From Gracilaria domingensis (taxonomy: Eukaryota; Rhodophyta; Florideophyceae; Gracilariales; Gracilariaceae): a stretch of DNA of 64,000 bases. The DNA lies in the NCBI GenBank assembly GCA_022539475.1, contig VCMS01000014.1:1-64000 (forward strand). Direction: 5' to 3'. Numbering within the stretch: position 1 is the first letter of the stretch; each line of letters opens with the position of its first letter. A program made the translations under genes and the position numbers. Shown here piece by piece: positions 1-12,210 of the stretch. Below the pieces are notes generated by a model. The model was not told the origin of the DNA, did no database searches, and was given only the letters and a program-made list of their open reading frames with translations.

Positions 1-734
1 CTCCCCACAGGTACGACACGGCCAATGCGGGTGTAAAGAAACGGGGTTCGACCCTTCCGCAGTAATGAGGGAGCGAAGCGGCGAAGAAGAAGCGTCCAGC
101 GGTAGAGAACACACGACACAAGTCGGCAGTAGCGTCACGTGCGTAGCACGCGGTACCCACGAGTGTGGCGATGACACGCGAGAGCGGTAATAGCCCACGC
201 GAGTGTGTCGAGCCACGAACGGTATGCACCGGTACATCCAAGTAGTGCTACCTGTATAACAGGGACAGAAATAAAGAAAACACACACAAAGTAAACACGC
301 GAAAGCGGTAGTGGTGTTAATGATGCCGCGAGGCGGATGATGAGCCTTGCACAAGGTGCCGACTCTCCGGGAGGAGGATATCGGTCACCAGGGTGAAACA
401 TCAGAGCCGAACACTCGGTTGGTTCGTTTACTTCCCCGACAATGGGTGCAGCTCAACCTACTAAGTAGTGTAGAGTGCCAACCCACTGTCAAGCGGTGTA
501 GCGAAATATCTAGAATAAACATCTAAAATACCCCAACTAATGGGTGCAAACTTCCCACACTGTGTGACCCACCGGCTAAGCCGTGCGCCTCATAACACTA
601 ATTCTAATATTAAGTATACCCAAGAATGGGCTGATCTCACCAGTTACTCATACTGTGTGCCACCACCTCCCGGCATCGCCGTGCATGTTATGAATCGCAT
701 CAGCGAAGGAGTCCCGCAATCGCGTTGCACTACA
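1..734 (-). repeat. 3' LTR of chromovirus copy B (truncated by window edge)
   Basis: Read on the minus strand this begins TGTAGTGCAACGCG just after a polypurine tract (735-747) and matches the 816-bp LTRs of copy C. About 80 bp of its far end lie left of the window. Compared with copy C it carries many single-base insertions and deletions, especially in the first 60 bases. They could be decay or poorly polished sequence at the edge. Confidence 0.88.
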
Positions 735-812
735 TTTCCCCCTCCTTAGGGTGCGAGACGACCACGCGAGCGATTTCGTTTTCCTTTCTGGAGTGTATTT
801 AAGCACGTCGGC

Positions 813-2897
813 ATGAGGTCTCCAATCCGGCCTCCCCGGTCTCTTCTAACGGCGACTCCGGTCCACCCCTCTCCACGCGTACTGCGTAGTGTCTCCTCGA
901 TACCTCGGCGCGCTCTCCCTTCTCTCTCGCTTCCAGCGCTTTCGTCTCTTCCTCGCGCGCTTCCGCGATGCCGAACCCGAATCAGGGTAGCAACCAACCG
1001 CCTGGCGGGTCTCAGAACCAATACGTTGGTGGTTTCGCTGGGCCTTCACACCCTTCCTCCTCTGGAGTGCCTCTCTCACAGCCGTCTTCCGCTGGCATTC
1101 CCGTTTCCGCAACCGGTCAATCCGGGATTTCACACGGCTCCTCTTCCCCAGACGGGTGGTCAACTTCCCGCCCCCGGCGTCTGTACCGCAGTGGAACTGG
1201 ATCGCTCCTGCTGTTCCGGTCCAACCGGTAGTCAACCCGTATGCGGGCGCGTGGGCGTCGTATGACGAACTCGACAACGTCGACCCTCGCAGCAATCCCA
1301 CACCGTTCTTACGGGCTCCGTGGTTTCATCCGCAAGGCGTGACCAATCGTTCCCTTCGTCGGGCGTATGCGATGGCAGTGGTCCACTCTCCCAAGGAGGC
1401 GTGGCACGTCTGGATGACGGTGACGTTCGATGGCATTACGGAATACGTGCCTACAAACGCGCTCGGTCCACCAATTCGTGTCAGTCGCACAAACTCGCCG
1501 AGCGGCCATGGTTGCGTAGCAGCACTGGCGCATTTTCGCGCACGAAACTCAGAGCGCCGATTCCGGCGAACTTCGCGTTTTCGACGTGGCCTTCCTTCCG
1601 AACACTCGGCGAAATTCCAAATATGGAGAGAATCTTGCCGCCGGCTCGGTCGGGGTTGTGGTGGGACGCGTTACTAGAACGTTCGCCTCCGTTCTACCAG
1701 GATCTCCTGTGATGGACCCGTCCGCTTGCTGCGTGCAGAACTTCGATATCTCCCAACCTCCCCACACGGCCCGGTACCGGGTCCTAACTACGCTTCAACC
1801 CCAATGATCCGTCCCGAAACGACGTGCCATGCTCCCTGGGGTTACGCTCATCCGTATCAAACACGGAGCAAACCGGATTCGTCCGCGCCACATGCGTGGG
1901 AGATATGTTCCTCTCCCCTTTGTGTGGGCGTCCGTGGAGGTCTGCCGTGGCTGTTACGTGGAACTCCCCCCCTGTCTCACGTATGTGGGTAGTAGGCTCG
2001 TGACAACCCGTTTACGGGATGGTGGAGCGTTGTCCTCAACGGAGTGGGCGGCGCGAACAGCGGTGTATCTTCTCAACGAGGTATATGACCAGTAATCGAC
2101 TGTGGTTCATTCCCCCGCGCTTGCGGCAACTCATCCGAGCCTTGGATCTCACTATCCCGCTTGGCGGTAATGGAAACTTCTCGAAGTCATGTGCCTCTTG
2201 CGAGTGATTGATGGAGTCGACTGGAACCAGGTTCCTCGTTCGCAGAGGCGCGCGACGAAAGGTCGATCTTGCCAATTGACCGGTCTCGGGTCGCAGTCCC
2301 CACTGGTCGGTGATTACATCTAACTACGACCCCTGGACACGGGGTGCCGATTACAAACGCCGAGGCGGAACTCTTCGGAATGCCGAGCGAGTCATCCCTC
2401 CGGGGCACCCAACGGGTTTCATCATCATGACTGATGAGTTCTTTCACCCTGTCGGGGATCAAAACATCATGGTTGATGACGCTCCCGATGACGGTGACGA
2501 CTATGGCGATGACAACTTCGCAGCAGCTCCGGTGGAGGGGGCAGTACCTGCTTCAGCAGTGCCAGGTCCCAAGCGGGTGTCGACGCGATCTTCTCGACTC
2601 CGGTGAATGTTCCTCTGCGCCTCTAGCGGCTCCTGGGCCCGTAGTGGCTCCTGTTCCTACGCCTGTGGCGGTTCCGACTCCAGCGGAGAATGTTGCTTCG
2701 CCTGCGATGGCGGCGTCGGCTACGCCGAACGAAGCCGCGAACGCGGGACTTTACCGGACGAAGCACGGGCTGCCGTGATAGCTCAATTCCTCAGCGAGGC
2801 TGGCATCTCCGACTCGACATCTGGCGACGTCTCGCAGATGCGCGACGCGCTAATTGCGCAGCTTGCGAACGCTGGAGACCAGCAGGAATCCGAGTAA
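813..2897 (+). pseudogene. Broken copy of the retrotransposon's opposite-strand ORF (copy B)
   Basis: This is the counterpart of the intact 681-codon frame at 27555-29600 of copy C, transcribed against gag-pol. The start ATG (813), the alternative ATG at 968 and the final TAA (2895-2897) are preserved. In between the frame is cut by repeated one- and two-base indels, so no product of more than about 170 residues is possible. A TATTTAAG box lies just upstream, as in copy C. Product function is not recognised. The sequence could be real decay or low base quality. Confidence 0.75.
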
Positions 2898-2999
2898 CTC
2901 GTGCAGCTTCTCCTCTAGGGAGTCCTTCCTAGCTGATACCCAATAACTTGGCCGTTGTGTGCTCGACTAGCGAGCCACAACATAGTAACATTGACCAGT

Positions 3000-3290
3000 A
3001 AACTGTGAACTTCTCTTGATCTCAAGACTTCTTCCCTTCTTCCAAGGTGTATACTTCTTAACTTCTCCCTTCCGGGGTGATCTTCCTCTTACGAGTGCTT
3101 CTTCCTCTTACGAGTGCTTCTTCTCTTCTGAGCTTCCTTTTCCTCTTCATAGAGTCTTCTTCCTCTTGCGAGTGCTTCTTCCTCTTCTGAGCTTCCTTTT
3201 CCTCTTCATAGAGTCTTCTTCCTCTTGCGAGTGCTTCTTAACTTCTCCTCTTCCTGAGGGCGTTACTATTCGAACTTCACTGTCCTCTCA
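3000..3290. repeat. Pyrimidine-rich tandem repeat (copy B spacer)
   Basis: A run of CTTCTTCCTCTT-type units on the plus strand (purine-rich on the element's sense strand). Two near-identical blocks of about 59 bp contain CTCTTGCGAGTGCTTCTT. It is the mirror of 27200-27435 in copy C and lies between the pol stop and the opposite-strand ORF. It has no good coding frame. Confidence 0.75.
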
Positions 3291-3428
3291 ATAGAGTGTC
3301 TCCTCACCACGCGAGTAGCGGTACAGTACTCCTCTGGAGGTTGTCGCAGTGTTCCTCGATTGAGTGTTGTCGTTCGTAGAACCGTTCGTGCGCGGTACGC
3401 GATACGCCTCCGTCTCCAACGACGTGTG

Positions 3429-6400
3429 TTATCCGACCATCGCTTGATGTAGGTTAGCCGGCAACGCCGTGTTAGTTCGACGATGGTACTGCACGATCTT
3501 CGATCGGGGTAAGTGCTCCACGGGTTCGTCCGAATCCCGCGACGGCGGATAGCCATACCAGCGTACCTGGTACTGAACATACCCCTTCGGGTTCCAACTG
3601 TGTCCCACGATGTGGTCTACGACGAACTCTTTCGAGTATACGCCCCGCTCGAGCTCTTCCTGCGAAGGGTCGTCAGCGCGCCGCGGCGGTGCCGTAACTT
3701 CGTCACCAGCGGTGCTGTGAGTTTCTCCTGACGCCTTCGGCGGTAGACTTGCCTCTGCTGAGTGTTCGTTTCCCGTTTCCGGGCTTCTTTAAGCAGCTTC
3801 GCCGCTTCGGCGGGTCCGCGAACGGCTAGTTCACGCGGTAGTTCCCGTCTTGACGGTGAAGGCAGACGCGGAGGCGGGTTGTTCACCACGGCACGTGCCG
3901 GTTCACGTGACGACACGCGACGTTTCGCGGTGGTGGCACTGCCACGAGCTGTGATTGGCCCATTGTGTGGCGCGCGCAGCGCACCCCAAGATTTGTGGTG
4001 CGCAAGCGCTCCTGCAGATGCAGTGTGCGTTTTCCCTAAATCAGGGCTGTAATCCGTATCTCCAGCGAGCGGTGCGCCGTCATGACTTATCGAAACGTCA
4101 TGACGTGCGACTTGCGACTTCCCCACGGCTGGTGCAACGGTGCACTACCATTACCCGAACCGGGGTGTGTGATCTTCGCTTCAGCGAGCGTCTTCTCTTC
4201 TTCCTGCTCTGCAGTGTCTAAGGTACCGGGATCTGCCGTGACTTCCTTAGTGCGCGCCCGCGAAGGCGGTATGTGGCGGTCGTCAGCGACGGTTTGCGGC
4301 GACTGCGCGTCCGGAATACTCCGTGATACACTATCCAGCTTCGCTGTAGCCTTGCTCTGCCGAGAAGTCGGGTGTTCTTGATCAACTTCCGGCCTTGCCG
4401 TGGTAACGTCGCGAACGAGAGCATGCTCCGCGTCCTGCGCCGACGAGGCGATGGGCGCGTGTTCTGGCGACGATTCCCCAGATGGGTGAGCAATACCAGT
4501 ATCCTGGGACAACCTTGAGTCCGTTTGTTGCGTGCGGTGTCCTTCCTGAAGGTCGCGATCCTTCGTGGAAGGTTGTGTATCCTCCGCAGAGTTCTGCGCG
4601 ACAGCGGCCGACTGCGGCGCGTCCTTCGCGACTTCAACACGCGACAGCGGGTGATCCTTCCCACTGACAGTGGTGTCCGTAGCAACTACGTCTTCGACGG
4701 TGTCCTGAGGCGACTCTGCCTCTGCTTCATTACTTTCCCGTGAATCACGGTGCTGCGACGGTAGCGACACCGGTGACTCACTCTCCGCGACAACGCGTGA
4801 ATTCCCCTCCCCCTCCTTAGGTGGAGCGTTACGGGGAGCAGTCATCACGTCAGTTGACGGTGTAACAGACGCTGTGAAACGCGATTTCACCAGCGGTGTA
4901 TGTTCCGATACCTCGGCTTGCGACGATATAATCGGTACATCTGCGAGACCCCGTGTTGGGTGACGGAGCCCCACAGTGGGTGTAGTGTTCTGCGACGAGG
5001 TTCCTCGGTTCTCTGTCTGTCCAGCTTCCTGCTGTGTGTCCGAAAGTACTTCCGTGTGAACGGTTGGACCTCTTACCACGCGATCGCGGGAGAAACGCTC
5101 ATGAGCGTCACCAACTTCCAGTACGGCTGTGTCCTTGTTCACGCTGACAACGCGGTACGGACCATCAGCGATGGGTGAAAGCTTGTGGCGCCGCTCCTTT
5201 TCAGGGTTGTAGTACTCCTTCCTGACAAAGGCGAGGTTTCCCACTTTCAGTGGCGGTAGTGGTCTCCGTACCCGGGCATCAAAGTTCCGCTTGTAAGCGT
5301 GTTGTGCTTTCGCCATTGACGACCTGGCGACAGGTACCATTGCGGATAACCACTGCTTCCATTGCAAGTAGTGATCCCGTATTGACGGTGACGTATCCAG
5401 CTTTGCTGATGGTTCAACCGCAACTGGCGGTGGTGTCCGTGAGAGCACGAGCTCAAAGGGCGATAAACCAGTTACTCTGTGAACTTGCGTATTATACGCA
5501 TACGTCACGGTATCCGTGTAGAGATCCCAAGTTTTCGGGTGTTCAACAGTATAAGCCCGCAACGCGGAGAGCATCGTCCGGTTAAACCGTTCGACTTGCC
5601 CATTGCATTGGGGATGATACGTCGTCGTGAAGAGATTCTTCACGTCGAGTATCCGACAGACATCCTGGAAGAAACGTGCAGTAAACTGCGGACCATTATC
5701 TGAGAGGAGATTGACCGGGGGACCGTAGACCATAACCCAATGGCGAACGAATGCCTCTGCAACACTGCGTGCTGTAATCGACTTCAACGGAACTGTCCGG
5801 ACTAGCTTACTGAATCTATTCGTAATAACGAGTAAGAACCGATTTCCTCGGGAAGTACGCAAGAACTCGCCGAGTATATCGATGGCAATAAACTCCAACG
5901 GCGCCCTTGCGGGGAAAAGTGTTAGTTTCTTCGCATGGCGACGCTGTTTAACTCGCTCTCGAGCACAATGTGTACACGCCTTCACGGTGGTGTAGCAGTC
6001 CAACGCTAACGCGGGCCAGTAGAAATCCCGACGCAGTGTCGTGTATAACCGCTTAGCACCCGGATGGGAAGCCATCCGCGAGTGATGCGAGAGATGCAAT
6101 ACCCTTGTTTGTAAGGAGTGAGGAACCACAATCTGTGGGGTAGAACGAACCACTCTGACGAGGTAACCTTGTGTGTTGACCCCGAACGGGATGTTAGCAC
6201 CACCATTAATTTGGGAGCGTATCCTCGTACAGAACGGGTCAGATTGCTGTTCCCGCACCAGCTCTTCTGGAGTAATGGGGACGAATGTACCGGATTCCGG
6301 GTCTTCACCGTCTGCGACGAGCAAATCATCACAGATGTCGTCCGACACGATGTCGTAGTCTTCATCACCCTCCTCCATGAGGAAACAGGGGATATCTTCA

Positions 6401-8982
6401 TCCTCGTCATCGAGGGGTAAAGCTTCACCTTCAGTTCCTAGACGTGAAAGAGCATCCGCTTGCGCGTTTAAACAACCCTTCTTATAGGTGACCTCGTAGT
6501 CAAACTCGGCAAGCCGAAGACGCCAACGCATTAAGCGTCCGGAAGGCTCCGTGACTGACATTAACCAACGCAAGGCGGAATGATCCGTATTGACGGTAAA
6601 GTGCACACCCATAAGATATGGTCGTAGAGTCTGCAAAGCCCATACCATGGCGAGACACTCCTTCTCGGATACCGAGTAATTGCGCTCGTGCACGTTGAGT
6701 GTACGAGACCAATAGCCAATTGGTTTGCGTTCCCCTTCGGGTGTAGTCTGAAAGAGAGCGCAGCCAATTTGGTAATCGCTCGAATCCGTATCCACGGTGT
6801 ACGGCAACCCGTTCTTTGGTAACGCTAACACGGGTGCCGTGGTAACAGCCTCTTTAAGAGAGTTGAAGGCCTCCACTTGCGTGGGGGTAAGTGGTCCCAA
6901 TTTGGGCGGTTGTCCCTTCTTCAGGAGTTCGTTGAGCGGTCCCGCGATCTTCGCGAAGCGAGAAATGAACCGTCTATAAACGTTGCATAGCCCCAGAAAG
7001 GAGCGTAGCTCTGTCTGTGTAGTGGGGTGCTTCGCCTCTTTGAGGGACTTCACGCGAGCTTCCTCGATCAGTAACCGTCCTGGACGTATGACATGGCCCA
7101 GATACTTCACTGAGTCAGTGAAAAACTCACACTTCCTCAATTTGAGAGTAATTCCAGCATCCCGCAAAGCGGTCATTATCTCCCGAACATGTTCGAGGTG
7201 ATCGTCCAAACTGTTGGAAAACACGATGATGTCATCGAGGTATACCAAGCAACTCCGCCATTTGAAGCGAGCTAACAAAATGTCCAGAGCACGCTGAAAC
7301 GTAGCGGGGGCGTTCGTTAACCCGAACGGCATACGCTTAAAGCGGTATAGTCCTGAATGACAGGTAAGCGCGGTCTTGTCACGGTCTTCCGGTCTAACTG
7401 GTACTTGCCAGTAACCCCAGTTTGCATCCAAAGTGGAGAACACAGTAGCATCGCCAAGCGAGTCGATATACTCGTCCATACGAGGTATGGGGTACACGTC
7501 TTTGACGGTGACATCGTTCAAGCGACGATAGTCGATACAAAAGCGCCAGGACCCGTCGGGTTTCGGAGCCAGTACAACTGGAGATGCCCACGGCGACTGA
7601 GCCGGTTCTATCACGCCAGCGCGGAGCATTTTGTTGATCTGAAACTCTTCCTCTTCCCGTGCTTTCGGGCCTGCCCTGTAAGGGTGCTGAGCAATCGGCT
7701 TGGTCTCCGGCAGGAGGTCAATCCGGTGTTCCGTAGTTGAAACCTCTCCGAGGGAACCATCCCACATTGGTGTAAACTCTCGCAACATGTTGCGCAACTT
7801 CTCACGGTGTGAAACCGGTACATGACCGAGATTCAATTCTTCTAACTCCTTGATAGGGTCAATCTTGTCATAACTCGTAGGAACGGTCCTAGCTTCCGAG
7901 TCATTCGTGTGTTCAACCGTCTGGGACGGGTGTTCAACCGTCTGGGACGGGTCCGACGCAGACGAGCGCGACGATTCTTCCTCCCCCTCCTTAGGGTGAA
8001 GCAAACCAGTGCGTTCTTCAGCAAGCCCGAGCATCTCGGCGGCAGTCACCTTTGTAGGGATAAGCGCCGTAGGGTGCGGTAAGACAGTACCAATTACTTG
8101 GTTCTTCACCAGATACTGGGGCTTCTTGCCAAAGTTGGCCAACATAACCCGAAAGGGGTGTTCGCTGTTGATTTGAACAACTCCGTTCGCCAACGCGACC
8201 TGATACTTCTCGTATAACGAGTTCAATGGTTGAACAACCCGCAAACCACGCGGTGCGGCAGTAACATCAACCCAAACCTGGGATTCTGGCGGAATAGAAA
8301 TTGCACGCGCTACGCGGAGCTTCGGCGACTCCTTCGGAGGTGAGGAATCCTGTAGAGGAGCGGGTAGTGGTACCAGCTTAGCTGACGCTCGGCGTAATGA
8401 GCGACGAACAATCGGTACAACCGAACCATCTTCCATTTCCACTTCACGCGCACGCGGTCGTATGGCTTCGACATATCTGTCGCAGAAGTCACACCCTAGA
8501 ATGACAGGGGCAGCGAGCGTCTTGCAGACGATGAATTCTACCTGCTCGATGCAGTTACCAATCCTGACAATCAGTGAAACCATTCCAGCCGTTTGTAACG
8601 GGTTATTGTTGGCATCTGCCACGTCCATGACGGGTCCAGAGCGGATTCGACAACGGACTTCCGGCGGTAGTAACGACTCAACAATGAAGTTGGGGCCAGC
8701 ACCTGTATCCAAGACAGAGAGATGACGCACCATATACTGGGTGGATAGGCCAAGGTCAGCAAATATCTTGTAGTTTCGCTTGGCCAGCACCATGACTCGA
8801 TCCGGGATCCGGTTGTTCCTGAACCGTATCCACGGGCGACGTAACACACCGATGGTGGTAGAGTCCACGTCTAAGACGGTCTGTTTCCTCGAAAGGATTT
8901 TGACCTGGGAGCGAGGCGGTGACGCCTCGGGCGCCGTAGACCTCGACTCGGGCGCCTCTCCATTGGAGACTCCCGTACTCAG
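3429..8982 (-). pseudogene. pol: pol of copy B, frameshifted near its 3' end
   Basis: Encodes protease (DTGA), reverse transcriptase (YLDD), RNase H, integrase (HHCC, DD35E) and a GPY/F module in one open frame from the gag overlap (8982) to a stop at 4087. Relative to copy C a one-base loss near 4120 ends the frame early, and a second indel near 3760 separates the chromodomain-coding end (stop equivalent at 3429-3431). Up to about codon 1480 I see only a few substitutions against copy C, for example D/H in the RT thumb region and N/D in integrase. After that the divergence is dense. RT and integrase should still be made if transcribed, but without the chromodomain. Confidence 0.82.
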
Positions 8983-11063
8983 TTTAACTGAGTTCCATCC
9001 GTTCTAACGGGAACGGCGTCCTGTGCAGCAGGCATCTTCACAGATTCCTGTGGAACAGCGACAGAACTACCCGCAACAGCGGTTGCCGCCACGGCTTGAG
9101 CCGGTGAAACATTGACCTGGGTCGAACCAGAGTGCAGTAACGCAGCCAATTCTGCAGCAGACACCCTACAGGGGTACTCAGCCTTCGCACGCAGATATGC
9201 GGTTACCGGCACTGACGCCTGTTCGGCGGGGGTCAGCGCTTCAAAATTCGCCACAACCGTGGGCATTTCCCTCATCGAGAGGTTGCAGTTCGGAGCTGCA
9301 TGCCCGTGGTTGTAACACGTGAAACAGATCAGGGGTGGTCTTCCGGAACTCCGTGGGTCTTGGAACTTCACCGTTCGCGGGTCTACCCAACCAGGTCGCT
9401 GGTAACGACTCCCTGAATAGGGTACTTGAGGACCGCGAACGCGTGGACGGTCTGCGTAAAGCAGCGCATCTTCCGTCTTCGACGAGGCTTCTGAAGTAGA
9501 AGGCAACTCCGTAGTCGGAATAGAATCCAGGTCCACCTGTGCGAGATGTAAGTTATCCACATCGTGGCCAGAAAAGTCCTGCGGTAGCAGTGAAGCCGAT
9601 GACGACCCTCCTTCGAGGTGCAACGCCTTGGTTGAAACCCGGTATCCGGTGCGTGCGCGCAAGGCGTCTCCCTCCGCCTTCGCGTACTGCACTAACTCCA
9701 GATAGGTAGTCTTCTTCCGGTCTTCCCGTCGCTGGGCAACCAGAGTGCGAATAGCCGGATTCAATCCGTTGATAAACAGCGTGCAGCGCCCGTTTGAGGA
9801 GTAAACATTGCCACAACGGTGGAATGCCTTATTCAGGCGTACCGAGTACTCGGTTTCCGACTCCTTCGGGCGTTGTTTCGTCTCCCGCAACGCGGTGATT
9901 GCTTCCTCGATAGAGGTATTTGTCGCATACGAGCGCAACAAATACTGCACTGCTTCGGGCCAGCAGGTGACCCCTCCTTCAGAGGCGCGAGATGAACCTC
10001 TTACAGAGTTATACTGATCTTCAGCGAGTCCACGTAGAAAATACGGTAAGGCAACATAAGCTTGCCCCTCACTCATGCCGAGGATGTCAGCTTCCGCTAC
10101 AAAGCGTGAAAGAAAGTCAAGCACCAGAATGGGATCCTCCCCAGTGAACAACTGGTTGCGAAAGGTTAAGGACATGCGTTTGATGCAGTCCTTCACCTTA
10201 CCCGTGCCACGGGGCGTCCGGTTCAGACTTGAATCTTCCAAACGGTAATACCGGTAAGATAACAACCTTTTGAACAAGGGATTCGTCGGCTCCAGTTCCC
10301 TCAAACCTGAGTGCTTTCGCCCCCGTTTCCGGGTACCAACAACACCATAGGTGGACGTAGAACTCCGCGAACGCGTAGAACGAGCGCGACGTTCACCGTC
10401 ACTTGACGAGCTCGATGATAAGGAACCCGCCGAGCGGTTTGAAATACCAGAAGACTGTGACGATTCCGAGTCATACTCGTCGACATTCCTCTTCTTAGAG
10501 CGACTCTTCCCGGACTTCCGGTCACGTGTACCACGAGACACTCCCGCAGAGGCGGCAGCAGGGCCGTCATCCTCACGGATGGTGGCCTCTAACGTCTCAA
10601 GACGGCCAAGGATCCGAATGAACTTCGTGTTAACCTCCTCGGTGAAACCGGGATATCCTTGAAGAACCTCCAAGAGGGCATTAACATCCTTCCGTAAAAT
10701 ACGTAGATCATCTGATACACCTCCGTTGAGGGCTGCGTCAACCTTCAAACGAAGTGTGTCGACCTCGGAAACGAGTGCTTCATGAGAACTCCTCATGACA
10801 GCAGTCTGAGCCTCAAGCACACGAACTTGAGTCTCCAACTCGTTTACGAGCGCATCCTTCGCCGCGACAGCGGGTATAAGACCCTCCAAAGGAGCAGATG
10901 AGGGCCCAGCCACTGGGGCGTCAGACGACTTGTCAGGCTGTTTCCGGTTTCCGGGTTTCCTTCCATCACCCTGTAGGGGTTCAGGAACAGACCGCAGACG
11001 TGGGGGCAAGCCAGAGCCAACGGAGCGAGACTTCGTAGGGCTCGAGCGCTTGCCCGACGCCAT
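8979..11063 (-). CDS. gag: Gag polyprotein, copy B
   Basis: Intact 694-codon gag starting at the ATG at 11063. An in-frame TTG codon lies upstream but the ATG is the natural start and matches copy C. The order is a basic Ser/Pro-rich N-terminus, a coiled-coil heptad region, a Ser/Arg-rich hinge, a capsid-like helical domain and a single CCHC zinc knuckle (C-x2-C-x4-H-x4-C) for RNA binding. I spotted only two amino-acid differences from copy C (G/E and Y/H). The stop TGA immediately follows a slippery heptamer, so pol is expected as a -1 frameshift product. Confidence 0.85.
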   Translation of the reverse strand: MASGKRSSPTKSRSVGSGLPPRLRSVPEPLQGDGRKPGNRKQPDKSSDAPVAGPSSAPLEGLIPAVAAKDALVNELETQVRVLEAQTAVMRSSHEALVSEVDTLRLKVDAALNGGVSDDLRILRKDVNALLEVLQGYPGFTEEVNTKFIRILGRLETLEATIREDDGPAAASAGVSRGTRDRKSGKSRSKKRNVDEYDSESSQSSGISNRSAGSLSSSSSSDGERRARSTRSRSSTSTYGVVGTRKRGRKHSGLRELEPTNPLFKRLLSYRYYRLEDSSLNRTPRGTGKVKDCIKRMSLTFRNQLFTGEDPILVLDFLSRFVAEADILGMSEGQAYVALPYFLRGLAEDQYNSVRGSSRASEGGVTCWPEAVQYLLRSYATNTSIEEAITALRETKQRPKESETEYSVRLNKAFHRCGNVYSSNGRCTLFINGLNPAIRTLVAQRREDRKKTTYLELVQYAKAEGDALRARTGYRVSTKALHLEGGSSSASLLPQDFSGHDVDNLHLAQVDLDSIPTTELPSTSEASSKTEDALLYADRPRVRGPQVPYSGSRYQRPGWVDPRTVKFQDPRSSGRPPLICFTCYNHGHAAPNCNLSMREMPTVVANFEALTPAEQASVPVTAYLRAKAEYPCRVSAAELAALLHSGSTQVNVSPAQAVAATAVAGSSVAVPQESVKMPAAQDAVPVRTDGTQLN
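8982..8988 (-). promoter_or_regulatory. -1 frameshift heptamer GTTAAAC at gag/pol junction (copy B)
   Basis: Read on the minus strand the gag frame ends TTA AAC TGA preceded by G, giving the slippery heptamer G_TTA_AAC directly before the gag stop. Pol is open in the -1 frame from here. The heptamer and downstream hairpins are identical in copy C. Confidence 0.6.
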
Positions 11064-11513
11064 CGTCCACGACGAGATACAACCAGAAAACTGGGAACAG
11101 GAAAGCAAAACAACAAATTAACCTCGAATGAGTGTAGCGTCCTCACGCGAGTGACGATAACCGACAAATCGGACGAACCAACCGTACCAACGGGAACAGC
11201 CGTATACGGAATTAGGGCTGATTCGACCAGATTGCTGGGAACAGTAGACAACCCAAACGGGGTGACAACAACCGTACCGACGGGAATCACACACTACGGA
11301 AATAGGTAGTGCCACCGGTAGTAAACCGTGTCCAAACAACAACCCAAAATGAGGAAAGCAGTACCAACACGACGTCTGTCGGCAAAGCCTTCCAGTAGAA
11401 ACTGTGTAGTGTATCTCCACGACCAGATACGAACCGGCAAACCGGAAATTGATCAGAAAACCAACTTGCTGGATCAACGCGACTTCTAAGTCGGGAGACC
11501 AATTGTTGTGCAA
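11064..11513 (-). other. Leader and primer-binding region, copy B
   Basis: About 450 bases between the 5' LTR and gag. It starts on the minus strand with TTGGTCTCCCGACTT (a TGG-type primer-binding site), with a perfect 14-base inverted repeat CGACTTAGAAGTCG overlapping it at 11480-11493. Further in there are repeated CCCGTYGGTACGGTTG units. It is noncoding as far as I can see. Confidence 0.6.
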
Positions 11514-12210
11514 AACCCAGCGATGGGGAAAGACACGCAAAGGCGGTTCAGACCCTCTCTCAAGAGGCGAGCACAGCAGTAGAGCGCTCCCACAGGTACG
11601 ACACGGCAATGCCGGGTGTAAGACCGGGGTCGACCCTTCCCAAGTAATGGAGGGAGCGAAGCGGCGAAGAAGAAGCGTCCAGCGGTAGAGAACACACGAC
11701 ACAAGTCGGCAGTAGCGTCACGTGCGTAGCACGCGGTACCCACGAGTGTGGCGATGACACGCGAGAGCGGTAATAGCCCACGCGAGTGTGTCGAGCCACG
11801 AACGGTATGCACCGGTACACCAAGTAGTGCTACCTGTATAACAGGGACAGAAATAAAGAAAACACACACAAAGTAAACACGCGAAAGCGGTAGTGGTGTT
11901 AATGATGCCGCGAGGCGGATGATGAGCCCTGCACAAGGTGCCGACTCTCCGGGAGGAGGATATCGGTCACCAAGGGTGAAACATCAGAGCCGAACACTCG
12001 GTTGTTCGGTTTACTTCCCCGACAATGGGTGCAGCTCAACCTACTAAGTAGTGTAGAGTGCCACTGTCAAGTGTGCAACCGGGCTAACTAAAATAAATAA
12101 TAAATATCTAGAATATCCCAAAGTTGGCTGCCAACCGTCCATACACGTGTGTAGCCATCCAGCAATGATGTGCCAACCTCACCAGAGTCCTTGACCTCCA
12201 CTGCACTGCA
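11514..12210 (-). repeat. 5' LTR of copy B with an aberrant U3
   Basis: The end next to the leader (11514 to about 12061) matches the family LTR. From about 12062 to the outer edge the sequence departs from the U3 seen in the other three LTRs. Only islands such as CTGTCAAG, AATATCTAGAAT and CACGTGTGT are shared, and the segment is roughly 120 bases shorter. The outer edge at 12210 (TGCAGTGCAG on the minus strand) is a best guess; host-like coding sequence begins at once beyond it. Confidence 0.65.

Larger units (their letters stand above)
1..12210 (-). mobile_element. Ty3/gypsy chromovirus copy B, near full length, partly decayed
   Basis: Order on the minus strand: 5' LTR (right), leader, gag, pol, pyrimidine-rich repeat (as read on +), opposite-strand ORF (here on +), polypurine tract, 3' LTR (left). 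gag and the first four fifths of pol are open and almost identical to copy C. The last part of pol and the opposite-strand ORF are broken by small indels. The right boundary (about 12210) is set by where the UTP20-like reading frame begins, with LTR-like ...TGCA next to it, and is approximate. The target duplication cannot be checked because the left end is outside the window. Confidence 0.85.

Noticed and set aside
46-56. GGTTCGACCC as a tRNA B-box
   Set aside because: It lies in the LTR, is not preserved in the other LTR copies, and no tRNA cloverleaf can be drawn around it.
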